Assembly: GCA_964593795.1 (NCBI GenBank)
Contig: CAZQJC010000331.1
Span: 14,293-78,292 of the forward strand
Length of the DNA stretch: 64,000 nt
Direction: 5' to 3'
Origin: JAHFDS01 sp964593795
GTDB taxonomy: Bacteria; Myxococcota_A; Polyangia; JAHFDS01
Shown here piece after piece: positions 24,246 to 32,402 of this stretch (positions within the stretch are counted from its first letter, which is position 1; every line of letters starts with the position of its first letter). The translations under genes were made by a program, and so were the position numbers. The notes beneath the pieces were generated by a model. The model did no database searches. It was not told the origin of the DNA and saw only the letters and a program-made list of their open reading frames with translations.

Positions 24246-25109
24246 TTACAGGTCAAGTTCTGACCGAAGTCCCTCATACACTGCCATCCGGGGCCTGTCA
24301 TAGCCACCACTGTACTTCATGCACCGGTAGCGGATGATGAGGCCACCAACATCCCTGCTCCAGAACCAGTCCCGCTCCGCATCTGTGAACCCTGTCCCGA
24401 CCTCCATAGGGGTACCTGTCTCTAGGTCTCTCCCCGCCAACGTTCCCATAGTCCCTAGACCAACCTTGCCAGACTTGGCTGAGCTGCGCTCGATATAACC
24501 CAGGGCATCCCGAGTAGCTTCATTCGTGTTGTGCAACCGCTCGGTCTGTCTCTCAACAAACATCTCCCGGCTGTCCCACTCCTTGATCTTCAGCAGCCAC
24601 CCTTGCTTGGCGGTAGATCTGCCGTGTTTATAGGGGGATAGAGGGTCCCTGAGCATAGCTCCCTCATAACCTTCAGCGATGAATTGCTCGGAGAGATCTA
24701 CCGCCGTTTGTTTGTCGTGTACTGTGATGTGGGGCACCCGAACTACGGCGTTGCTCTCTTCAAGGGTTGCGAACCTGTCTTTCCACGGTGCATCGACATC
24801 AACTCTATCAAACACGTAAAACTTGAAGTCAGGCTCCCCCATACGGGACATGATGCCTGAGTAAGAGTTTCTGTAAATCATAGGGTCAGTCGGATCTCCC
24901 ACCAGAAGTTCACCGTCATACCCTTGCAGGTGACCAACCTTGGCCTGAATAAACTCATTGGGAATAGGTTTCAGCTTTCTACTGAAGGCTACCCCGCCCA
25001 TGACGATGCACCTGATACCGTCTAGCTTACGGCTTATGGTCTTAGGCCAAGTACATGTGTCCCAGTCTACAGGGGACGCAAGCATTGGTTTGAAGTCTTC
25101 ACTGATCAT
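24246..25109 (-). CDS. ATP-dependent DNA ligase
   Basis: A 287-residue protein. Nucleotidyltransferase motif I is SRKLDGIR (near 26-33), with the lysine that is adenylated. Motif III-like YDGELLVGD lies near 63-71, motif IV EGYEGAMLRDP near 147-157, and motif V WLLKIKEW near 170. The C-terminal part probably forms an OB-fold. The length is close to minimal phage ligases. It joins nicks during replication with the PolA-type polymerase encoded upstream. Its start lies inside the preceding 89-residue gene. The promoter for the downstream genes begins at its stop codon. Confidence 0.92.
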   Translation of the reverse strand: MISEDFKPMLASPVDWDTCTWPKTISRKLDGIRCIVMGGVAFSRKLKPIPNEFIQAKVGHLQGYDGELLVGDPTDPMIYRNSYSGIMSRMGEPDFKFYVFDRVDVDAPWKDRFATLEESNAVVRVPHITVHDKQTAVDLSEQFIAEGYEGAMLRDPLSPYKHGRSTAKQGWLLKIKEWDSREMFVERQTERLHNTNEATRDALGYIERSSAKSGKVGLGTMGTLAGRDLETGTPMEVGTGFTDAERDWFWSRDVGGLIIRYRCMKYSGGYDRPRMAVYEGLRSELDL

Positions 25110-25368
25110 GAGCTTTATTCCTTCTTTTGATTTCTTCTAAGAGCAAATCCTTGCTCCAAAGATGCTTCTGATGCTGCGGTGCGCCCATACCCTTAACCAT
25201 ACACCTGTTATCGGGCTTAGGGAAACAACCACTTTGGACTGATGACCACAGACTGTTGTAACTGCTGAATCCGAACAGCCTGGCGGTATCGGCTGCGGAG
25301 AACCTTGAGAGTGGTCCGGACAGCCGGAACCACTCGGGTATCTCCTTAACTTTGTGTAGTTTGGTCAT
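25099..25368 (-). CDS. Small protein with possible helix-turn-helix
   Basis: An 89-residue protein. The ATG at 25368 is preferred over an earlier one whose extension would overlap the neighbouring nuclease gene. Residues about 23-50 (FSAADTARLFGFSSYNSLWSS) look like a MerR/excisionase-type helix-turn-helix in which AxLFGF is followed by a recognition helix. LWSKDLLLEEIKRR near the C-terminus is the matching wing-and-helix region of such proteins. It could be a DNA-binding regulator or replication accessory. It overlaps the ligase start by 11 nt. Confidence 0.65.
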   Translation of the reverse strand: MTKLHKVKEIPEWFRLSGPLSRFSAADTARLFGFSSYNSLWSSVQSGCFPKPDNRCMVKGMGAPQHQKHLWSKDLLLEEIKRRNKAHDQ

Positions 25369-25375
25369 CACCGCC

Positions 25376-25828
25376 TCACAGGTAAGCCGAGAGCGCCAAC
25401 TCAGCGCTCGGGAAAGTCGGGAACGGACGCAGATCCCAGGATGGCAGACCGAGCTCAAGATCCTTGGCAAGGAAGCAGCGCCACACGCCCTCGAGGTAGT
25501 GGTGCACGACGATGACTCCGCGTACCCCCGCCGCCTCGAACTTGTGCATGGTGGCGAGCTGGCGCACCTTGTCCTTGGGCAGACGGTAGGCGTGGCTCAG
25601 GGCCTTGGCCTCCAGGAGGAGGCCCTTCTTGCCGTTGGCCACCAGGTAGTCAGAAGGCTGGGCCGCAATCACACGCCCAGCGGCCTTTGAGTCGGGGAAA
25701 CGATGCCAGGCGAAGTCAGCGCGACGCGTGTTCTCCTGGTCAAGGAGACTTTCCACAAGTTGCTCTGTTTCCTTGCCCACGACCTCGGGCTTCAAGGACT
25801 GCCACCACTCTTTGCTGTATTTCTTCAT
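25376..25828 (-). CDS. RecU-like PD-(D/E)xK nuclease (possible Holliday junction resolvase)
   Basis: A 150-residue protein. The motif QPSDYLVANGKKGLLLEAKA (near 57-76) gives the Asp and ExK catalytic residues of a PD-(D/E)xK fold. A following basic helix and H-x-F-E-x-A-G-V-R-G-V-I-V-V-H match the layout of RecU-type resolvases and phage relatives. Expected role is cleaving branched DNA during recombination-dependent replication. It lies between the polymerase and ligase genes. Exact substrate is not readable from sequence. Confidence 0.75.
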   Translation of the reverse strand: MKKYSKEWWQSLKPEVVGKETEQLVESLLDQENTRRADFAWHRFPDSKAAGRVIAAQPSDYLVANGKKGLLLEAKALSHAYRLPKDKVRQLATMHKFEAAGVRGVIVVHHYLEGVWRCFLAKDLELGLPSWDLRPFPTFPSAELALSAYL

Positions 25829-25852
25829 TGTTGTTCTTCTCCACTTAAGACA

Positions 25853-28800
25853 CTAGACAACTTCTGCAACTTCACCACTGAAGATCTTGGCCAGGATCTC
25901 CTTAATGTTCTCCTCGATGTACCAGTCCCCAGCCTCATGCTGCTTACCGAAGTTGGGACCCAGGCTGATGGAGCCCAGGAACGGGACCGGCAGGTTGCCG
26001 TAGGGCTCGACCATGGCGTCGTGGAAGATCTTTATGACCTCTAGTGCATGGTCTCGGTGAACAGAGAACACCAGTTCGTCGTGGATCGGGGCGAAGAACA
26101 CCACGTCGTACTTCCACAGCACACCCGAGCGCCACACCCGCGCCATCGCCAGCTTTGTTTGCTCCGCAGAGCTCCCCTGGATCTTGAAGTTCGGGCCTTG
26201 TCGCATCGCCTTCTCCATGTCCCACTTGTTGTCTGAGAGGATGGCCTCTCGGAGGTGGCGACGAGCCCCCATACAGGTTGTCACGTAGCCAAGCCTTCCA
26301 GCTTCAGCCTTAACCTCCTCCTTCCACTCCTCGAACCTGGGGAACATTGCAAACTTGGCCTCAAGGAATGCTTGTGCATCCGCTACCGGGATGATCAGGG
26401 TTTCAGCCAGCTTCGGCGCCATTGCGTCGTACTGCGCACCGAAGTTCACGTTCTTAGCGACCTTGCGCAGATCGTCTGCCATCTTGGCTACCGCCTCGTC
26501 TTCCTTGCACTTACGCAGGCGAAGGAACAGGTCGTACTCACTATCCCCGTCCTTACCGAACCGTTGAATCATTTCGGACAACACGGTCATGCCCCACTTC
26601 TTCTCCATAGCTCCGGCCGCGGTAAGGGAGTGCATGTCCTTAAGGTTGTCACCAACGAAGCAGGCAAGCATGTTGGCGTCCATTGACTGTCCTGCTCCTT
26701 GACGCAACTCTTGACCAGCAAAATCAATTGAGCACATCACTGCATCTTTATGGTGCGGTAGAAAGCATTCCCTAAACTTTGCACCTTCATTCTTCTTGGG
26801 AAGCTGTGCAAGATTTGGATCACTAGGGGCAAAACGGCGAGTAACAGTACGGGACTGGCCTGCTTGTCCATGCACCTTATTATCTTTCCAGTGCCTGATC
26901 GTCTTGTAGGTGTTGTAGAACAGGCTCTGCCGCGTCGAGCACTTCTTCATCTTCTGGAAGGCGTGCAGGATCGGGCACCCGGGCCGGTCCATGGCCAGGG
27001 CGAAGTCGACGGCGGTGTCGTCGGTCTTGGCCTTGAGCTTGAGGAGCTGCATCTCCTCGTCGGTGATCGGCGGCTCCGTCTCCGAGCCTGCCCAGATCTT
27101 CTTGTGGCGGGACACCGCGGCGTAGAGGTCGCGGTTCTCGGTGCGCTCCTTCGGCGTGCAGTTGTTCACGATCCGCACGGGAAGGTCGAGCATGCCGTAC
27201 AGGAACTCCTTCATCTGCTTCGGGCTGCCGACGTCGAAGATGGGCTCGCCTTCGAACCGGGCGGCGACGAGCTTGTTGATCGAGTACACGTCGCAGGCCT
27301 CGATCAGGCCAGCGAGCATCTTTGCGTCCGGGTGGTCCATCTCAGCCACCAGTTTGGCGATCTTGCTCACCGTCCGCATCTGGGTCTTAAGCTCGAGGCC
27401 GAGCGTGATCTTGGTGATCTCCTTGATGCCTGCAGGAGTCAGCTCCGAGAACACCGGGCACACCGTGCCTTCCCACCCGTGCTCGATCAGGGCCTCGCGC
27501 ACCACGGCCCACGCCTTCGCGTAGGTTTCGTGGTCCTCGCGCTCCAGCTCCAGCATACGCTCGAGCGAGAACTTGGTCCCCTGCACATAAGCCAGTGCGC
27601 CGACGTACGCCGGCAACTGCTCCACCTCAAGGAACACGTCCCAGGTGTGCTCCATCTCCATGATGGTACGGAAGAACCGGTAGAGCGCCGCGGTGCAGAT
27701 CGTGTCATCCGCACCGTAGGAGAGCACGTGAGCCGCGGAGAGCTCGTTCATCTTGTACTGCACTTCTATCCAGTCGTGAAGCTCAAGGTCTGCCGCCTCC
27801 TCTCCGCTTAGGCCTGCCCTATAAGACCGAATGATCTTGCCACGATGGTCCCATTCGTGCGCCATCATGCGCGCCGTGGTCACGTGCTCGTAGCTCTCCT
27901 GCTCATACCCGAGGTACAGCTTGGAGTTCGCCTTCAGACCTTGGCTCTGGTTCTCATCGACATAGGAGCTGCAGATCGCGTTGTCGATCACGTTGGGGAT
28001 GAAGCCGTGCCAGCCGTTGTCGCGCTGCTGGTCAGCCCACTCCATCGCAAGGATGGGGAGCTCGAACGCGGCGTTATGCACGACCACGAACTTGTTGCTC
28101 GGAATTGAGGCGACGAGTTGGCGCACCTGCTCAGAGGTGCAGTTGGGCGTGTCGCGGTGATCCACCGACAGGTAATAGGTGTACTGGCTGTTCGGCCCGA
28201 AGGTCAGGCCCATGCCTGTGAGTTCAGAGCCAAGCACGTCGACTTTCTTCTCCGCATCACGGGCAGCAAGCCACTCGTCGCTCTCGTCCGGGGTCGAGGT
28301 CTCGATGTCAAGGGAGAAGAAAGGGGTGCCCCGGACTTGCTTCTCGAAGAAGGCCAGGGCCTGGTCGTAGGTCTCCGCGGTGATGAGGCGAACCTGCTGG
28401 CCCCACTTCTTGAGCCGGTAGTCGGTCGCTGGCTTGACCATCCCGGGGTGCCACTGCAGGGGCACCCGGAGCAGATTCACCCAGTCGGGCCGGAGCTTGG
28501 CAAGCTGGTAGCTGGTGTAGACGAGGTCCAGGTTGTTGAGCACGAGCTGGAACGGCGGGAAGTCCGCGACATCGTCCTGGAGCTCGTCCAGGTTGCGCGT
28601 CTCCATCCAGCCGTCTAGCACGGGAAGCGCGGAGCCGTAGCGCTCGAGCAGCGCCTCCCACTTCTTGGGGCCGAACTTGGGGCAGCCCGGGTACTCGTTC
28701 CCGTCCCCGACCAGCGCCTTCATCACGCGGATGTAGGTGGGGTCGAAGTCGCCGTATGGGTTGCTGGCCACTAGGGTGCCGCTCTTCCAGAGCATGACGT

Positions 28801-29272
28801 CAGGCAGGACCAGGAGCTGAGCCAAGTCGCCGTCCGTCGAGTAGATGATCTTCTCACCGCCCAGGTGCTCAGCGAGGTAGGCGATGACATCGTCGCCCTC
28901 GGTGTGGGGCTGCGTCACCCAGGTGGCGCCGAGGTTGCCGAACAGGGTCAGAATCTCGTCCTTCGCTTTCTGGAAGTTCTCCTCCAGGAGTGGGTGGCGC
29001 TCCTCGCGGTCCTGCTTGTAAGGCTTGTACATGGCCTGACGACGCGCCTTGGAGTTGCCTGTTTCCACCACGAAGATGATATCGGACGGAACGAGACTGA
29101 GTGCCTCGAGGCAGGTCACCAGGTTGTTGATGGCACAGTCCACGCCCCACTGCGCTGAGTTGATGTAGATCTCTTTGCCGTTATGTTGGATCTTTCTCCC
29201 GTTCTCCCCGTCTTTGCCAACGAGTAAGCTGGTCCACAGGAGGTTGGAGAAGTCCACGATTAGTCTTTTCAT
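25853..29272 (-). CDS. Family A DNA polymerase with 5'-nuclease and 3'-5' exonuclease domains
   Basis: A 1,139-residue, three-domain protein. Residues 1 to about 290 form a FEN-type 5' nuclease (LIVDFSNLLW, EGDDVIAYLAEH, STDGDLAQLL, then GDGNEYPGCPKFGPKKW as the helix-3-turn-helix). A 3'-5' exonuclease domain follows near 310-560 (FFSLDIETS, VVHNAAFELPIL, YGADDT). The polymerase domain has motif A SIDFAGQELR (about 848-857), motif B RKVAKNVNFGAQYD (about 936-949) and motif C IHDELVF (about 1063-1069). Motif A departs from the usual DYSQIELR. Most phage PolA proteins lack a fused 5' nuclease, so this is a complete Pol I-like architecture. The start overlaps a 29-codon gene by 4 nt. Confidence 0.95.
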   Translation of the reverse strand: MKRLIVDFSNLLWTSLLVGKDGENGRKIQHNGKEIYINSAQWGVDCAINNLVTCLEALSLVPSDIIFVVETGNSKARRQAMYKPYKQDREERHPLLEENFQKAKDEILTLFGNLGATWVTQPHTEGDDVIAYLAEHLGGEKIIYSTDGDLAQLLVLPDVMLWKSGTLVASNPYGDFDPTYIRVMKALVGDGNEYPGCPKFGPKKWEALLERYGSALPVLDGWMETRNLDELQDDVADFPPFQLVLNNLDLVYTSYQLAKLRPDWVNLLRVPLQWHPGMVKPATDYRLKKWGQQVRLITAETYDQALAFFEKQVRGTPFFSLDIETSTPDESDEWLAARDAEKKVDVLGSELTGMGLTFGPNSQYTYYLSVDHRDTPNCTSEQVRQLVASIPSNKFVVVHNAAFELPILAMEWADQQRDNGWHGFIPNVIDNAICSSYVDENQSQGLKANSKLYLGYEQESYEHVTTARMMAHEWDHRGKIIRSYRAGLSGEEAADLELHDWIEVQYKMNELSAAHVLSYGADDTICTAALYRFFRTIMEMEHTWDVFLEVEQLPAYVGALAYVQGTKFSLERMLELEREDHETYAKAWAVVREALIEHGWEGTVCPVFSELTPAGIKEITKITLGLELKTQMRTVSKIAKLVAEMDHPDAKMLAGLIEACDVYSINKLVAARFEGEPIFDVGSPKQMKEFLYGMLDLPVRIVNNCTPKERTENRDLYAAVSRHKKIWAGSETEPPITDEEMQLLKLKAKTDDTAVDFALAMDRPGCPILHAFQKMKKCSTRQSLFYNTYKTIRHWKDNKVHGQAGQSRTVTRRFAPSDPNLAQLPKKNEGAKFRECFLPHHKDAVMCSIDFAGQELRQGAGQSMDANMLACFVGDNLKDMHSLTAAGAMEKKWGMTVLSEMIQRFGKDGDSEYDLFLRLRKCKEDEAVAKMADDLRKVAKNVNFGAQYDAMAPKLAETLIIPVADAQAFLEAKFAMFPRFEEWKEEVKAEAGRLGYVTTCMGARRHLREAILSDNKWDMEKAMRQGPNFKIQGSSAEQTKLAMARVWRSGVLWKYDVVFFAPIHDELVFSVHRDHALEVIKIFHDAMVEPYGNLPVPFLGSISLGPNFGKQHEAGDWYIEENIKEILAKIFSGEVAEVV

Positions 29273-29358
29273 TGTATGTGGTCCCAGATAAATTTAATGG
29301 AGTACGTCACAACGTACCCCATAGCGACTAACAGCACCAAGCTCTTGACGTAACGCAT
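29269..29358 (-). CDS. 29-residue membrane microprotein coupled to the polymerase gene
   Basis: ATG at 29358 and TGA at 29271-29269, the latter in an ATGA overlap with the polymerase start. The peptide begins MRYVKSLVLLVAMGYVV and is one predicted transmembrane helix with a basic N-terminus and a short polar tail. The preceding gene ends only 2 nt before its start. It may be a real membrane peptide or a leader whose translation controls polymerase production. The Shine-Dalgarno is weak, so confidence is moderate. Confidence 0.55.
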   Translation of the reverse strand: MRYVKSLVLLVAMGYVVTYSIKFIWDHIQ

Positions 29359-29360
29359 GA

Positions 29361-29501
29361 TTAGCGCCTGACAGCTAACCAACGAGAGCCGAGGAAAGCC
29401 ACGCACTTCTTCCACTTGCGGATGTGGGCCTGCCGCATCTCCTCGGAGATGAAGCCGGTGTCCGGGAAAAGGCGCTCAGCCATCGCATCAATATCGTGCA
29501 T
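29361..29501 (-). CDS. 46-residue hypothetical protein
   Basis: Starts at ATG 29501 with GGAGAAG upstream, overlaps the TraR/DksA-like gene by 14 nt, and stops 2 nt before the 29-residue microprotein gene. The product is charged and helical (DIDAMAERLFPDTG, MRQAHIRKWKKC) with a basic C-terminus. No family recognised. The compact overlaps make translation likely. Confidence 0.7.
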   Translation of the reverse strand: MHDIDAMAERLFPDTGFISEEMRQAHIRKWKKCVAFLGSRWLAVRR

Positions 29502-29745
29502 AGTTCTTCTCCTTCTTCTCTTTGATTGACTGACAGGAAAAGCAACGAACCTTACCCATGGCAAGGCGTTGTTCCTCGATGTCTTCTCCGCAGTCAACAC
29601 ACTCTTCTGTTTCCCACGCCCCGCTTTCATCCTGCTTCTGCTCAGGTGCAGCCAGGAGGCTGTAGTGCTTCACAGCCTCCTGGTTAGCCAGGTCAGCGAT
29701 GTAGTTGGCGCGGTCGATCTCGTCGCTGAACTGGTTCTCGCTCAC
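29488..29745 (-). CDS. TraR/DksA-type C4 zinc-finger protein
   Basis: An 85-residue protein. An N-terminal helix (DRANYIADLANQEAVKHY) is followed by CVDCGEDIEEQRL and CFSCQS, the CxxCGxxIxxxR(L)...CxxC zinc finger of the TraR/DksA family. Short phage TraR-like proteins bind RNA polymerase in the secondary channel without ppGpp and shift transcription. It starts at a GTG overlapping the dNMP kinase stop. Its expression with replication genes suggests control of host or phage transcription early in infection, an inference from the family. Confidence 0.8.
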   Translation of the reverse strand: MSENQFSDEIDRANYIADLANQEAVKHYSLLAAPEQKQDESGAWETEECVDCGEDIEEQRLAMGKVRCFSCQSIKEKKEKNYARY

Positions 29746-30290
29746 TTAATAGCCTCCCAAAGTTGGTCAACTTTATCACCTAAGTCATAGGTCGTCCCAT
29801 CATTCAGGAGGTACAGGTCCCCGTCCTGAAGCTCGATGCCGGCCTCGCTGGCGTGCTCGCCTGTGGCGCCTGACAGACCAGCGCCAGGGCGAACGATGTG
29901 GACGATGGTTCCACCAAGGTGCCTGATAGCCTCCGCTTCAACGTCGAACCTGACGTCAGGGACAACAACGTGGTCCGTGTCTCGAACAGCGGAGTAGCTG
30001 AGGAACCAACGCTTGAGCCAGATGTCGTCCCCGAACACAGGCTTGGTGGCCTCAGTACCCAGGAGCTGGAGCATGCGTCGGGGAGTCATGCCCCAGTACT
30101 CAACCTCGGCCTCCTTCAGATCACGATCAAGGAAGTTTCTGGGGTCAAGACCGAAGATCGACGTACCAGCTGCCCGCAGGGCGTCGGCGAAAGCGATCTT
30201 GATCGCCCCCTCTTTCTCCCAAAGGTAGTCTGCAACAGTGTCTTTTCCAGCCCCCGCCTTGCCGGCGAGACCAATAAGTTTTTTTGACAT
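29742..30290 (-). CDS. Deoxynucleoside monophosphate kinase
   Basis: A 182-residue P-loop kinase. The N-terminus LIGLAGKAGAGKDTVADYL carries the Walker A GKAGAGKDT. A DALR segment, a MTPRRMLQLLGTE lid region and VVPDVRFDVEAEAI as the Walker B-like Asp-Arg-Phe motif follow, all as in T4 gp1-type dNMP kinases. It phosphorylates dTMP, dGMP and related nucleotides to diphosphates for replication. It is the head of a small run with the TraR-like gene and polymerase. Confidence 0.9.
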   Translation of the reverse strand: MSKKLIGLAGKAGAGKDTVADYLWEKEGAIKIAFADALRAAGTSIFGLDPRNFLDRDLKEAEVEYWGMTPRRMLQLLGTEATKPVFGDDIWLKRWFLSYSAVRDTDHVVVPDVRFDVEAEAIRHLGGTIVHIVRPGAGLSGATGEHASEAGIELQDGDLYLLNDGTTYDLGDKVDQLWEAIK

Positions 30291-30310
30291 ACTTATTCTC
30301 TTTAGAAATG

Positions 30311-31129
30311 TTAGTTGAACAGTGACCGCCAGATCTTGCTGCGCTGATTTTGATCTGGCTCCAGAACTCGATTTTCGAGTTTACCAAACATTTGCTCAAA
30401 CTTAGCGGCCGTTAGTTTTCTCGGCACCATGCGTTTGAATAGTTCGCCTATAGGGTCGGGCGACGTGTAGATTATCTCCCCAAGAAGGTTGATGCTTGTC
30501 TCGTCCTGAGGATACTGGACCCACTTAGCCATCGTGGCCCAGGGCGCAGACCTATAAGCGCGTAACATCTCTAGTGCCCTGGCAGCCTCCGGCTTATCGA
30601 GTGTCACCGCCCGCCTGTACAGGGCGACGAACCCCCGCTCACGGCATGACATCTCCTTCGGCCGCATCGCCTCGGCAATGTCAAACTCAAGGTCGGTGTT
30701 GACTTGGTAGCCGTAGATCTTTGTGCCGTCTAGCCCATAGGTGTACTCTCCCATCACGACCATGCGGTTGCTTTCCGCGTCGTACTCCAGTTCGTTGTCC
30801 GCCCACGTCCCGGCCAGGAACATGAGCCGGGACAGGTCCCGGCCCACAAACAAACGGGTCGAGGCGCTCAGGTGCGCCAGCGGCTCCCCGTCATACTCCC
30901 CCTTCAGGCTCAGGACCAGGTTGTCGAACCCCTGCGCCAATGCCTCGTTGCTCGGGGCTCCGGGGGGAAGGGCAAGCTCCCTGAGCTTGATCCCTGCATA
31001 CTCCTCGTTGGTGAGGAGGCTGGGAGGTGTGAACCGGATGGTCCCGCTGTGTCGGCTGAGGTAAGTCCAGCCCTCCAAGTCGATCCGCAGGGTTTGCAAT
31101 ACCTTGTTCACTGCGGAGCTCACCCTCAT
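30311..31129 (-). CDS. Hypothetical protein in replication block
   Basis: A 272-residue soluble protein starting in an ATGA overlap with the MazG-like gene. It has mixed alpha/beta content, an Arg-rich middle (ERGFVALYRRAVTLDK) and a basic C-terminus with RKLTAAKFEQMFGKLENRV. No catalytic motif or known domain recognised. Its constant company with MazG, dNMP kinase and polymerase genes suggests a nucleotide-metabolism or replication accessory role. Confidence 0.75.
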   Translation of the reverse strand: MRVSSAVNKVLQTLRIDLEGWTYLSRHSGTIRFTPPSLLTNEEYAGIKLRELALPPGAPSNEALAQGFDNLVLSLKGEYDGEPLAHLSASTRLFVGRDLSRLMFLAGTWADNELEYDAESNRMVVMGEYTYGLDGTKIYGYQVNTDLEFDIAEAMRPKEMSCRERGFVALYRRAVTLDKPEAARALEMLRAYRSAPWATMAKWVQYPQDETSINLLGEIIYTSPDPIGELFKRMVPRKLTAAKFEQMFGKLENRVLEPDQNQRSKIWRSLFN

Positions 31130-31488
31130 TTGAGGGCCTCGCGCACTGCAGAGTCTTCGGCCTCCGTGTCTCGGTTGTTGGCGTGGTCGGCGTTGAATCG
31201 AAGATCAGGGTAACGGGCCTCGAGCTTCTTGATGTTGGCCTCGAAGACTTCGCTAAACGACACGCCAAGTTCTGACATCAACAGGGCAAGGCCCCACGTA
31301 ACGTCCCCCATCTCTTCAATAACCTTGGTAACGTTCAGCTCCTGGCCATATGCAAGTTCCCGCTTGAGTTCATTCAAGACCTCAGCACTCTCTGTACATA
31401 GGAGCATAGCCCCGTGCAGAATGTTGCCCTTGTGCCCCAGTTCTTTGTTAGTTCGCAGGGCTTTCTTTATGTATTCTTCTGGTGTCAT
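31126..31488 (-). CDS. MazG-like nucleotide pyrophosphohydrolase
   Basis: A 120-residue all-alpha protein. The spacing LLCTESAEVLNELKRE (ExxE) followed by IEEMGDVTWGLALLM (EExxD) is the metal-binding pattern of MazG/dUTPase-like NTP pyrophosphohydrolases. Such phage enzymes remove non-canonical dNTPs or adjust (p)ppGpp and NTP levels. A SD-like AGGAGGT sits in the region just upstream, and its stop overlaps the next gene. Confidence 0.85.
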   Translation of the reverse strand: MTPEEYIKKALRTNKELGHKGNILHGAMLLCTESAEVLNELKRELAYGQELNVTKVIEEMGDVTWGLALLMSELGVSFSEVFEANIKKLEARYPDLRFNADHANNRDTEAEDSAVREALK

Positions 31489-31490
31489 TT

Positions 31491-31991
31491 TTATACCTCC
31501 TGGGGTCTTTGAACGCCTCTTGAGACTACGCTTATTGTCTTGCCAGACACACCAAACTCCAGAGCTAAGTGTCTACATAGCTCTCCGCTATTTCTCCTGG
31601 AGATTATTGATTTAATATCGTCATCAGATAACTTACATCTAGGGTTCCTAAGTCCTCTGGGCGAGTTACCCCGACCCCTGTTAATCATGTCTTTCGCGTT
31701 GTCTGAGTGTGTTCCCAGGGACAGGTGTTGTGGATTAACACAGCTTGGGTTATCGCAGCTGTGCATGACAAGCATATCTAGGGGCTCTTCTCCGTAATAC
31801 TCTTCGTAGGACACTCGATGAGCTAAGAGGTATCGCCCTTGATAGCCAAAGCAACCATAGCCATTCTTAAACTTTTTCTTAGCCCACTCCCAACAACCAG
31901 AGGCCTGGACTACATACGAAGAGTGGAACACGTCCCTCACCGTCTTGCCTGCATTTTTACCAGAAGGCATAACATACTTAAAATCTAGCAT
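31491..31991 (-). CDS. HNH homing endonuclease with C-terminal HTH
   Basis: A 166-residue protein. The nuclease core is AHRVSYEEYYG, then VMHSCDNPSCVNPQHLSLGT and NAKDM, the typical H-N-H of free-standing phage endonucleases with a two-cysteine knuckle. Residues about 120-155 (CKLSDDDIKSIISRR, LALEFGVSGKTISVV) form a helix-turn-helix that would give target specificity. It lies directly after a terminator and before the MazG-like gene. Its AT-richer composition suggests it is an inserted mobile gene. Confidence 0.88.
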   Translation of the reverse strand: MLDFKYVMPSGKNAGKTVRDVFHSSYVVQASGCWEWAKKKFKNGYGCFGYQGRYLLAHRVSYEEYYGEEPLDMLVMHSCDNPSCVNPQHLSLGTHSDNAKDMINRGRGNSPRGLRNPRCKLSDDDIKSIISRRNSGELCRHLALEFGVSGKTISVVSRGVQRPQEV

Positions 31992-32013
31992 TGGAGTCCG
32001 CCCGTAGCTAAGG

Positions 32014-32043
32014 AAAAGCCCCTGTCAATTGACAGGGGCTTTT
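32014..32043 (-). terminator. Perfectly palindromic bidirectional terminator
   Basis: A 30-bp perfect palindrome (32014-32043) begins with AAAA and ends with TTTT, so T-runs follow the stem on both strands. It lies downstream of the 32064-32339 gene and upstream of the HNH gene. It would stop leftward transcription before the HNH gene and MazG-like gene, unless read through. Confidence 0.9.
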
Positions 32044-32063
32044 GCACCGGACTAGAACCTGGG

Positions 32064-32339
32064 TCAGGCGTTCTCCGCCAGCCAAAGTTCGATCGCCTTA
32101 CGGGCGGGGCCGCGGCCGGCGTTCTGCTTGGCCTTCTTCTCTTGCTCACCCTTCTCGTTCAGCTTCGGGGTGCCGTCTTCGTTGACGACCAGCTCCGGCG
32201 CCGGGATCGGGAAGTGGCGGTTGATGAAGTCCTCGATCTTGGCCTTGTGCTGGATCGACGCTTCGTGACGGGCGGCTTCTTGCTCGGACTCGAACACTTC
32301 GTCGTCGGAGGTACGGAAAACAGTGACTGCCTGGACCAT
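32064..32339 (-). CDS. Hypothetical charged protein
   Basis: A 91-residue protein. The N-terminus (VFRTSDDEVFESEQEAARHE) is the form of small phage proteins with an FxTxDGxxFxxxxEAxxHE motif, a short beta-hairpin and helix. The C-terminal half is Lys, Glu and Ala rich with GRGPARKAIELWLAENA. No enzymatic motif. A GGAAT-like Shine-Dalgarno region precedes the ATG. It is the last gene before the palindromic terminator. Confidence 0.75.
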   Translation of the reverse strand: MVQAVTVFRTSDDEVFESEQEAARHEASIQHKAKIEDFINRHFPIPAPELVVNEDGTPKLNEKGEQEKKAKQNAGRGPARKAIELWLAENA

Positions 32340-32402
32340 GGTGATTCCTTTCTGCGGGGTATTTATGGAGTTCCTGTGCTGCCCGCTATTTCAGCATCAG
32401 GA

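Noticed and set aside
26864..27811. 315-codon plus-strand frame inside the polymerase gene
   Set aside because: Antisense to the conserved exonuclease/polymerase domains; low-complexity Leu/Arg/Val composition.
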